Source: Pratylenchus scribneri
Lineage: Eukaryota > Nematoda > Chromadorea > Rhabditida > Pratylenchidae
Assembly (NCBI GenBank): GCA_030063045.1
Contig: JAQSEB010000140.1
Coordinates: 372,001 to 436,000 of the forward strand
DNA length: 64,000 nucleotides
Direction: 5' to 3'
Shown here: one piece after another, positions 24,708-33,910 of the stretch
Position numbering within the stretch: the first letter of the stretch is position 1
How the letters are laid out: each line of letters opens with the position of its first letter
Notes under the pieces: model-generated
Told to the model about the DNA's origin: nothing
Database searches by the model: none
The model's input: the letters and a program-made list of their open reading frames with translations, nothing else
Translations under genes and position numbers: made by a program

Positions 24708-26942
24708 TGTATTCTTTGCCAATTTTGATGGCAATTCTTCTTTGACTAATATTTTGATTGTTTTCGTTTATTATGAATTCATTCCAGCTTTTCGGGTGAT
24801 TGGAAGTGGATTGAAGCATTCGGTGTTAAAATTTAAGTGCCACAAAATTTTAATTATTTATTACAGTGAGCTTAAAATATTTTTTGATTTATAAAAAAAT
24901 ATTTTAAATTTTTTTGTTCATGCAAAAAAAATAATTGAAAAAATAAGACTAGAAGGGCAGGGAAAAAATTTAGTACAAACATTCTCGGCTTACTTAAAGG
25001 ATAGGGGTCGCTCCTCATCAATTTCTGTGCATTTTCCATCTATTCATCCTTCCCCTAGCCCCGTGTCCCTGTGTCTATGTGCCGAAAATCTTCTAAATCC
25101 CCCATCTACTCGACATTTCCATCCAAATTCCCTCTCCAACTTTGTTTGTAACGGTCCGCCGCTTTGTGGGATTAGAATTTGGAATGGAAGGAATGTTGGA
25201 CATGGACAAATCCCCAGGGGATATTTGGAGGGGACAAAGTTTTCTCTTAGGGGATAGATTTTGAGAATAGGGCACATTTTAATCTGGGACAAATGCAAAA
25301 TTTAAAGAAAAATTGTCCAACTTAAATTTTTTGTATATTGACTAGTACATAAAAATCAATATATTTTAAGAAAAATTACAAAATAAATTAACGAAAAAAT
25401 TTCACTAAATTTTTCCCGCAAAATCTGCTCTTAGAATATGGACTTCGGGGGAGTAAGGAGGAATTGGAATGGGAATGGAAAATTGATTTTGAAGAAGGCC
25501 AATGCCAAAGCCACAACATTCATCCCTCTCATCCTCCATTTCAGTGTATTTTCAATTGGCCAAATTAAAGTTTGTGTGAGGAGGTTTTAAGAAGGGAATG
25601 TGAAATGGCAATGATGAGGATATTTTCGCTGGCGGGGAAGGAAAAGAGAATGTGGGCCATAGACGGGGATTACTCATTCTGTTGTGGTCAAATGGAAGGA
25701 ATGAATGATGATTCAATTCGATAGGAAAAAAAAAATAATATTTATTTTCATTTCTTTTAATTTTGCGAAATTTTTAAATGCACCTGTAAAGTATAATTGT
25801 TAATTTATTAAGATTTTTATACTTTAATTTACATTTTTATGAATTTTTATAATATGACTCTAAAAGTATAGAAAAAATTTAATCTCATAAACTTTTTTTT
25901 TATTAAAAATTAATAAATTTTTCGGATTGAATCATAAATATAATTCAAGGCTGAATGATTGAGCAAAAAATAATTTTAATAAAAATAAAAAATTCATTTT
26001 ATTTATATTTCAGAAATATATTAAGATAGATTTTTGAATTTAAATAAACTATATGGATCTAAATTTGGCCAGAATTTAAATTCGTCTCTCTATGAAATCA
26101 ATAAATTTGAGTATAATAATTAGAAAAATTATATTTTTAATTTTCTCAAAAACAAAAATATTTTTATTTTTAACCTATAAGATATTTTTATAAAAAAAAT
26201 TAATAACGAATGAATCTTTATAGAATAAAATAAAGCATGGTCATGGCAAAAAAAGCTCGAATAATTTGAATTAAAAATGCATAAATTAAAATAAAAAATT
26301 TTAAAATTAATTTAGGTTCTCTAATCTTTTTTCCCTATAAGAAATTCTGTTAATCATTTCCGGTCCATAAAAAAAGATGCAAATTTAGGATGTACAAATA
26401 AATTGATGCAGGGAATGAATTTCCCTTGGGGATGTGCTCCAAAGAGAGATTGGGCCAATGTTTTTTGGGAGATGGAAGAGAAGAATTTGTGGAAGGATTT
26501 GGTTAATTTTATTGGAGCAAAAGGAGGTAGAATTTGAATTAGAAAATGGGGTTTTCTTGAATTCGGTTTGTTGAAAAAAAAAAAATAAAGAAAATTATAA
26601 AAATATATTGGCTTGAATAAAAATATAATTTAAAGAAATCTGATTTAAATCTTTGATATAATTTGGGCCAAAAATTAGTCCAATTTGTCCCTGGCTTTAA
26701 TCTTAAGCCCAAAATTTTTGATTGATTAGAAAATCGGATCCGGGAAATGAATTGGAAGAAAATCCAATTGGGCTGATTATTTCGCTTCGCCAAAATTTGG
26801 ATGGATTGGACCTAGGATAAATTGACCATCTGCTGGCCTCCTGGGCAAAATTCGCTGCTTTTCTTTTTTGCTTTTTGGTCTTCAACAAAAACTCCCGGAA
26901 GGAAAATCGACTTCAACTTGTTGAAGGAAAATTGACAAAAGG
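24708..26942. other. lin-2 upstream region
   Basis: It should contain the lin-2 promoter and any 5' exons. 25010-25300 and 25440-25700 are less AT-rich islands without a convincing reading frame; 25.7-26.4 kb is ordinary AT-rich DNA. The open frames between 26.5 and 26.9 kb overlap each other in several frames and are not supported. Confidence 0.5.
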
Positions 26943-27389
26943 TTACAGGGGAAATGTAGATTGAGGAAATGGCAGCATTGGCCAAAGGGGAAAATATGGC
27001 AGCAACCAAAGGAGAAAAAGACAAAATGAGGGCCAGGGGAAAAGCGGCAAAAGCAATGGGCGAAAATGCAGGAAAATGAGAGGAAAGGCCCCAGCTCCTA
27101 AGGGCCCACCTAATCCATCATCGTAATGGGGGCGCGTCGACTTCCCCTCCCCCTTAGGGGCCAGCAGCAATGCTGGAAATGGCGGCAAATGTGGGCAAAA
27201 AGGCAAAATGTGGAAAGCTGTGGTGGCCAAGTTGGATCCGGAGGAAATGGGTGAAAATATTATGGAGGACTGGGACGAGGGGACCCATTCCCTTGGGACA
27301 CCATATTTTTGCTTTTTGAAATAATCCATATTGTTGGCCGATGACTTTGTGGATGAGTTAATTCCTAATTGGAAGAAATCAATTGACAT
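26943..27389 (-). CDS. Hypothetical ORF with a duplicated N-terminal segment
   Basis: A 148-codon frame starting MSIDFFQLG. The first 35 or so residues (including SSANNMDYFKKQKYGVPREW) are repeated in the same frame by a degenerate copy at 27680-27790. Most differences between the copies there fall at third codon positions, and the copy has one stop. That argues that at least this part was once translated. The rest, hydrophobic and proline-rich, lies where a second minus frame is also open, so its reality is doubtful. A donor may lie after the conserved part. No known domain recognised. Confidence 0.3.
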   Translation of the reverse strand: MSIDFFQLGINSSTKSSANNMDYFKKQKYGVPREWVPSSQSSIIFSPISSGSNLATTAFHILPFCPHLPPFPALLLAPKGEGKSTRPHYDDGLGGPLGAGAFPLIFLHFRPLLLPLFPWPSFCLFLLWLLPYFPLWPMLPFPQSTFPL

Positions 27390-27540
27390 TCTTTTATTGG
27401 AAATAAAAATTCTTTTAAAAAGTAAGAAAAGTTAAACCCATAAAATTTTTCTGTAAATTATAACAAATAAAAAATGAAATAATTTTTTGAATTTATATAA
27501 ATGCAGTCCATAAACGGCCCGTGATTAAAAAAATTTAAAA
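27290..27540. repeat. Direct duplication, copy 1
   Basis: It matches 27680-27920 in the same orientation. Shared blocks include CATATTTTTGCTTTTT, AATAATCCATATT, GATGNGTNAATTCCTAAT and CATAAAATTTTTCTGTAAAT. Confidence 0.75.
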
Positions 27541-27679
27541 AAAAAAGAATAAAAAATGGAATCCGAAACAATATGGTTTAAAATTTAAATTATAGTATTG
27601 ATACCATGAAAATTATAAAGGATGAGACATTTTGGGTATTTATTGATAAATTACATTTATTATGCGAATGGACCTTTCC

Positions 27680-27920
27680 TTGAGACATCATATTTTTGCT
27701 TTTTTCAATAATCCATATTATTTGCTGACGATTTTGTGGATGGGTAAATTCCTAATACTAATTGGAAGAAATATATTTACACTTTTTGGAAGAAAAAAAT
27801 TTTTGAAAAAATAAAAAAATTAAATCCATAAAATTTTTCTGTAAATTATAATAAATAAAAATTGCAATAATTTCTTAAATTTAAATGAATGTACGCTCAA
27901 AAAGTGACCAAAACTAATGT
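27680..27920. repeat. Direct duplication, copy 2
   Basis: Degenerate copy of 27290-27540, about 390 bp away. The protein frame of copy 1 can be followed here but is interrupted by a TGA. Confidence 0.75.
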
Positions 27921-29203
27921 TAAAAAATTAAAAAAAATCTACAAAAATTATGGGTAAATTATAGCATTTATTGATATCTGCAAATTGCAAACGATGGGGG
28001 AATGGAACTTTTAGGGCTTTTGAGATAAATTTTTTTTATCAATTTATAGTTAAAAAAAATTAGATGAATTTAGAACTGTAAGGCAAAATCAAATGGTACC
28101 ATATTACTTATTTTAATAAATTATTTTTTATTTTTTATTAAATTTTGATCGAGAGAATTTTATTTGTTCTTTATTCTTTTTAAAAATTTCCCTCTTTATT
28201 TATTAATTTTTTCTCAAAATTATTTTATGAGTTTAATTTTTTAAAATTTTTATTTAAAATTAAATCCATTATTTTCCTCTACTTAGTCTATCTATAATTA
28301 AATATTAAAGTAAAAAAAAACGAATTTAATTCATTTTCAATATGAAAAACAAATAAAATTTACCTAGGGAATCTTATATCATGAAAAGAAACTATGATAA
28401 TTGATCACTTTTTGGATGATTTGACTAATATTAAAAGGTTATTCCCTTATAATATAAAATGGGAAATATGATTTTAATGACAGGAAAAGGTTTTAATCAT
28501 ACGATTTTTTAAATAAATTATTTTTAAATATTTTTATATGATGTTGTCGAGTGCTGGATATTGATTACTTTTATTCCTTTCAAACAATTTCTTCATTTAT
28601 TATTTTGTAAGCAGAATATTTTATGAGTTTAATTTTTTTAATTTTAAAATTATATAAAATTAAATTCATAAAATTTTCTTTAATTATTTCACTCAAGGAA
28701 TTTTTTTTCAATAATATACCATTAAAAAACTTTAAAGTATTTTATCGTAAAAATTATTGCGAATTAAATATTTGATCATTTTAAAATTTGGAATTTCATT
28801 TAAAATAAAATACGGAAAATAAAAGAGATAATGGATATAATTTTGAATGGAGAAAATAATTTTAAAAAAATCAAGGAAATATTTTCATCTCTAAAAAATT
28901 TTAAAAAAATCATTCAAGTTCTTCGTATTCGTAAAGATAATAATAATAATGCTGATTTCTAAATTTGTGAATTTTAAATTTATTCTTTTGGAAATATTTA
29001 AATCGAAAATTATAATAAAAATTAATAAACTGGAGATGGAGAGATCAATGTCTGTCTCGCATCTATTTTAAGCGCGCCACCATTTTCGTATCAATTTTGT
29101 TGATCCTAATTTGCAAAAAAAAATAAGTCGATAAGAGGGTCTGGGATGGATGCTTTTGCTTATACAAAAGAGGAGGCCGTCGGGCCCCTATCAATATTCG
29201 GGA
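27921..29203. other. AT-rich non-coding DNA
   Basis: Two copies of a TTATTTTATGAGTTTAATTT block (near 28222 and 28620) that also occurs near 23200 and 23420. 29040-29200 is GC-richer flank of the adjacent element. No gene seen. Confidence 0.55.
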
Positions 29204-29234
29204 AAAAATTGCGTGGCTGTGCGTTTCCCCAAAA

Positions 29235-29392
29235 GTGCAAAAAGGTTGAATTTCCTCAAAAAAATGCAAAATTGTTGAAATTCCTCAAAAAAATGCAAAA
29301 TTGTTGAAATTCCTCAAAAAAATGCAAAATTGTTGAAATTCCTCAAAATAATGCAAAATTGTTGAAATTCCTCAAAAAAATGCAAAAAATAT
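29235..29392 (+). repeat. Left-arm minisatellite, 29-bp unit
   Basis: About five tandem copies of a unit built from AAATTCCTCAAAAAAATGC followed by AAAATTGTTG. The same unit appears inverted at 32113-32250. Confidence 0.93.
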
Positions 29393-29568
29393 TTAAAGTA
29401 AAAATTAATAAAAGATAAACATGGCAAAATTGAAAATAAATATTCTTTCAATTTTCCCAAAAAAATATGCAAAAATGTCTCATTTCTCATATGAATTTTT
29501 AATCAAAAATTATTTTAAGAATTATAAAATGAATTGAGAAAAAAATAATATATGTATTTTCAATTAAA

Positions 29569-29958
29569 TTAATTCTTTGTTGACAGCCCATCAACGTATC
29601 GGTTGTTTATTGCTAAAAAAATAAGAAAATAAGAAATGAAGGAAAGAGTAATACCGCAGATATGCAAGTCTATAAGACATTCGCCAGTGGGATCATAGCT
29701 AGCGGCGCAACCCACTGCAGTACGAAACAAATCATTCAAATCAGTGTTACGTGTAATTCGTACTAATTTTTTCCCATCTGTACATATGGTGTTAATTTTA
29801 AATTATTTTATGTTAAAATTACTATCATAACAGAGCATTTCAACCTTCTTTTCCATTGATTTTTCAACTTTGTCAAAAATTTTTTCCGGATAAAAATCTT
29901 CTCGTTGGATATATAGAATAACACTGCCGGCGATATCCAAACGAACCGGAAAAACCAT
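29569..29958 (-). CDS. Unknown 114-residue protein in the TIR element
   Basis: Two exons, 29958-29823 and 29777-29569, around a 45-bp intron (GTAATT...GTACAG). Phases agree and the stop is TAA. The sequence begins MVFPVRLDIAGSVILYIQRE and continues with a charged segment (FDKVEKSMEKKVEML), then ITRNTDLNDLFRTAVGCAAS and GECLIDLHICGITLS. The C-terminal part may form one membrane span. The N-terminal half, a beta-like stretch followed by a helix, loosely resembles small ubiquitin-like folds, but this is only an impression. It lies 40 bp downstream of the neighbouring 55-residue ORF on the same strand, close enough for co-transcription. Codon use and the short intron look like a working gene. No family recognised. 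Confidence 0.55.
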
Positions 29959-29998
29959 GTCAACTTAAAAATTCTTTTTCTTTCCAGATAAAAAAAGA

Positions 29999-30166
29999 TT
30001 AAAGACTCATAGCATCCATATTCTCTTTGTTTGCCGTTGATTGGGTGGTGGTTATATCGTTTTTATTTTTGAAGAACTCGACTAGGTCATCGATCAATTC
30101 ATTGGCAATAAAGCCACCCGCCGCTCCTCCCCCAAGCGAAATTCCAACTACTTTTCCTCGTCCCAT
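29999..30166 (-). CDS. Small glycine-rich protein in the TIR element
   Basis: A 55-codon frame starting MGRGKVVGISLGGGAAGGFI, then ANELIDDLVEFFKNKND and a Thr/Gln/Asn tail. The ATG sits 12 bp after a good acceptor (GGTTTCAG at 30178-30185), so the start could follow a spliced leader or an upstream exon. The GISLGGGAAGGFIAN stretch is a glycine-zipper-like hydrophobic segment that could insert in a membrane, followed by an acidic amphipathic helix. No family recognised. A reading that continues the upstream zinc-finger gene into this exon uses another frame and stops early, so I treat it as a separate gene. Confidence 0.45.
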   Translation of the reverse strand: MGRGKVVGISLGGGAAGGFIANELIDDLVEFFKNKNDITTTQSTANKENMDAMSL

Positions 30167-30523
30167 TCTTCCGCCTTCTGAAACCAATCCAAATTATACT
30201 CGACAAAAAATCTACAGACAATTCCAAGAAATAATTATTATTATTCCAGAAGTGAGCAGGATTAAGCCGGATTAAGAGGATTTAGTTGGATTAAAATTGA
30301 TTAAGTTTCTAAATGGTGGGATTAAGATGGAACATAAAGGTAAGCCTCCTGAAGCCATGTGATCTGGAGATGAGGTTAATGTATGCAAGGGATTAAGCCG
30401 GATAATAGAGATTGAGATAATTAATAGGAAAGAAATTTATTTGTATCAATTTTTCGAATTTAAAATTGTAGTTGACTAATTTTATTTTTTAGTATATTTT
30501 ATATTGTCTATAAAACATTAATA

Positions 30524-31664
30524 TCACCTATCTGCTGGAGTGGTAGGCTTAGACAAAGCAATTTTCATGGCACCGTTTTTTGTTACTTTTAATCGATCAG
30601 GTAAACCAAACGGATTAAGTGGAATACTCTCCATTACTTTATGTCTTCTTTTTGAATAACCAGATCTTGCGCGATTATATGATGGATAATTTAATGACAC
30701 CGAATCTTCGGCTGTTGGTTCTCTATTTTCTTCAATATCGTGTTGTAGTGTTTGTTCACGTCCCGGATTTAAATAAAATTGATCTCATATAATTTTGTTA
30801 GAAATCTACATGTTATTTTAATTGCATAAATAATTATTTTATTTGTATGTATCTTTGTTTATTATCGATTTATATATTTTTTGTTAGCATTTTTGCAATT
30901 TTTTAGTAAAAATGTTTCAACAAAAATATATTCTAAAAGTTGAATATTTTAAATACATTTTGAAAATTTCCATATTCTAATAATTTTATTAAAATTTGCT
31001 TTTTTAATGCAAATAAATCCGTAGGATCCTCTGATCACCTACATCTCTCCAAATTGATTTGAGTTGTGCCGTACAAATACGAATTTTACGTCGTTGTTGA
31101 CGATCGTATTGTTCTGCTATCAATAGATTTTTAGGTTCCGCATTACAGTTTGGATGATGCAATGTTGGCGGGCTAATAATACGATCGTCCTTAATACTCA
31201 CTTTGGATATTATAGGATGCCTGAAGAAAATTGTTTTTTTAATATTTAATTTATAAAATATACTGTAATTTTTCCTTTTTCCGATAACTATCGCATTTAA
31301 CACATTTTAAATATCTGACGCGAGTATTGACATTAACATTGGCTTGATAAAATTTCCTCCAGGAATTTTCATTTCCGATAATAAATAATTGTTTATTGTC
31401 TTTTTCCGTATAACATTTTTCCACAAATAATGTACGAACATCATTTGGAGCAATTGTTGTAATTTCAATAGTCTAAAAAATATATCTTTAATTTACACAT
31501 TTATTCACCTTTAATCGGCCAAGATAATTATGTAATGTCCGAAAAGATATTTGATGAATTTGACAAATACGTGTATGAAGATCACGTATTGTTTTAATTT
31601 CTCATTGTTTATATTTGGCAATCTTTAATATTTTGATTCGAAATAAATTCATCGAAGTTGCCAT
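30524..31664 (-). CDS. FLYWCH-like zinc-finger protein, one in-frame stop
   Basis: Exons 31664-31509, 31472-31264, 31220-31039 and 30783-30524. Phases agree and the stop is TGA at 30524-30526. The model is 268 codons. Exons 2 and 3 encode SWRKFYQ, then RYLKCVKCDSY, and after the intron PPTLHHPNCNAEP. This C-x2-C followed by H-x-(P)-type spacing resembles FLYWCH/BED-type fingers that accompany Mutator-like transposases. The remainder is basic (YDRQQRRKIRI, YSKRRHKV), as in a DNA-binding protein. The first exon has an in-frame TGA at 31602-31604 (codon 21). Either the true first exon differs or the copy is decaying. The acceptor of the last exon (ATATGAG) is weak. No DDE-type core was seen. Confidence 0.5.
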
Positions 31665-32112
31665 ATATTTGTATAAATAATAATAATAATATAAAGATTT
31701 TATAGTACATTTTTTTGCTTAAATTTTTAATTATTAAATTGTAATTAATTATAGCAATTTTCAGTTAAAAGCATTTTAACTTTATATTGCCCATTTTTTC
31801 TTTAAATTACAAGAAAGTAAATTACAAATTTATAATAAAATGAATTCTTTTTAGCTCTTAATTTTCGTTTTAATTGATTTTCTATAGCAACGGCTCTCTG
31901 CTAGCTGCAAGAGCCGCTTTAAAGAGCTAAATGAACCAATTTTGAGGATAGCTGCTTTCCATGCAAGACGAGTTTTGACGGTGTAGATAATGAAAAGAAC
32001 ATAATCTCTGTGACAATTAATTTTCTTCAGAAATGAATTCACTGGCGAAATAATTTTAAAATGCTTTTGATTCTTTGATATAATTATTTTTTATAAAAAT
32101 TATAATTTTGAC

Positions 32113-32250
32113 AATTTCAACAATTTTGCATTATTTTGAGGAATTTCAACAATTTTGCATTTTTTTGAGGAATTTCAACAATTTTGCATTTTTTTGAGGA
32201 ATTTCAACAATTTTGCATTTTTTTGAGGAATTTCAACAATTTTGCATTTT
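32113..32250 (-). repeat. Right-arm minisatellite, inverted 29-bp unit
   Basis: Four to five tandem copies of the reverse complement of the left-arm unit (CAACAATTTTGCATTTTTTT then GAGGAATTT). Together with the left array this makes the terminal inverted repeat of the element. Confidence 0.93.
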
Positions 32251-32989
32251 TGAGGAAACGCCACAGCACCAAAAATTGTGCGGCCATTGAAAAGGGGGAA
32301 ATGGAGAAGGGAAGGAATGGCTTTTCGCTTTGCTCTCAAAATGCGCCCCTGGCCTTTCCATTCTTCCCTTCCTTTTTCTCTCTTATTCATCTTCCAGCCA
32401 GAGGCCAGCCGGTATCGGCTTTATACATATTCCTCCTCCTTTTGCCCTCTCTCCTTCCAACTGCTTCATTCCCATTAGAGGAGCCAGTGGGGCGCAAAAG
32501 GGACGGAGGAGAGGACGCATCATTTGCTTGGGCAAATATTTGCCAAGCCGCGTTGAAGGAAGACTCTGGCTGCTGGTGGTCCGATGAAAAATGTGCCAGA
32601 TGAAATTTTGAGGGCAAAAAAATGAAAAAAAAATGAAAAAAATTAAATGGTTTGGAATGGGAAGAATAAATTAATATTTTCAAGAATGGTGTAAAAAAGT
32701 AATTTGTAATAAAATTTTAAATTAAAAAAATTTTGCGAATTAGAATCGATTAAAACAATTTTTTAAAAAATCAGATTGTTAAAAGTTAATAATTTAAATT
32801 TTTCTTTCGTGAAAAATTTCCTTTGAAACAGATCATTTAAAAATTTTTTTCCTCAAAAAATAAAATTGTTGGAATGAATTTTTCTATGATCTAAAAATTG
32901 ATTAAAGAATTATACAAACTTATAAAAAAATTAAAATTATTTCTAAAAATGAAAATAAAATTGAAGACAGAAAAGTGGAAAATATTAAA

Positions 32990-33910
32990 TTTATTTTAAA
33001 ATAAAACGTTTTCTACTGAAGATAAAAAATCATTTAAAAAAAATTTATTTGTAACTATAGAAATAAATATAGAATAATTTTTTGAATTTCAAATAAATAA
33101 TAAATATTCACAAAGGACCCACCGAAATTAATAAACAAATCTTAAAAAAAAATAAACAAAATATTCAAAATATTTTTTACAATTGAATTGATTTCTAATT
33201 TTATTTTTTTTTACTTCATTTTTTTATTAAACAAATACAAAAAACAAGACCAAAAGAATATTAATTATTAAGTTTAGGCCATTGATTTTTATAAAAATGT
33301 GATGAAAAAATAAATAATTTTATTTTAATTTTAATTGGATGGTAAAATATAACGTTAAAAATGACAAATTTCAACGTAATTAAATTTTTCATTTTTGGAT
33401 TTAAATTAAACCCATAAAATTATATTTATATTACAGCAAATAAATAATTCGTTAATTTTTATGAATTTCAAATAAATTACGGAAATTTTACGTGCAATTA
33501 TAAAAAATAAATCAAAAAAAAAAACAATAAATATTTTACTTAGATTTAAATTTGATTTATAATTTTAGTTTTTTATTTAATTTATTTCGATTTGTTATCA
33601 ATAAAAATTCTACAAAAAAAAGAAAAGACGTAAATACAAAATTTTGTATCAAAAAATAATATTTATTAAATGTAAAAAAATTGAATCTAAATTTGTTAAT
33701 TAGATATAATAAATTTTACATTTTAAAAACTAATAAAGAAAAATTGAAAAATTTTAATAAAAAATTTTAAACCCATAAAATAAATTGAATTATTTAAATA
33801 TAGAATAGAATAATGTTTTAAATTTATAATAAATATGGAAGTAAATTTGGATTCGTTATTATAAAAAAAAATTAAAAAAGATTAAATATTCAAAATTTTT
33901 ATTACATTTG
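32990..33910. repeat. Degenerate tandem repeat, about 360-370 bp, 2.5-3 copies
   Basis: Related blocks recur at about 33060, 33430 and 33790 (AATATAGAATAAT-like, then AATTTCAAATAAAT). Others recur at about 33210, 33580 and 33930 (TTTATTNAACAAATAC-like). The copies are heavily diverged. Confidence 0.5.

Larger units (their letters stand above)
29204..32278. mobile_element. 3.06-kb gene-carrying TIR element
   Basis: The element is 29212-32270, bounded by the direct repeat AAAAATTG at 29204-29211 and 32271-32278. The left end (CGTGGCTGTGCGTTTCC) is a diverged inverted copy of the right end (reverse complement GGTGCTGTGGCGTTTCC). Both continue inward into the same 29-bp minisatellite in opposite orientation (29235-29392 and 32113-32250). 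Inside are spliced minus-strand genes at 30524-31664, 29999-30166 and 29569-29958. Satellite-bearing terminal repeats, an 8-10-bp target duplication and a FLYWCH-like zinc finger fit a Mutator-like (MULE) or hAT-like element, but no transposase catalytic core was recognised. It may therefore be non-autonomous with captured genes, or a new type. Confidence 0.75.

Noticed and set aside
26812..27024. Hydrophobic frame overlapping the 148-codon ORF
   Set aside because: Low-stop composition again; it has no start support and competes with a frame that has a partly conserved duplicate.
31851..32042. 63-codon minus ORF between the FLYWCH-like gene and the right arm
   Set aside because: No acceptor or donor linking it in phase to the downstream exons and no recognisable domain; it may be a 5' exon but I cannot support it.
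29235..32250. CRISPR-like regular repeats
   Set aside because: The units are contiguous without unique spacers and the genome is eukaryotic.
32184..32683. Several overlapping ORFs next to the right end of the TIR element
   Set aside because: Open in three frames and on both strands; the longest starts within the minisatellite of the element.
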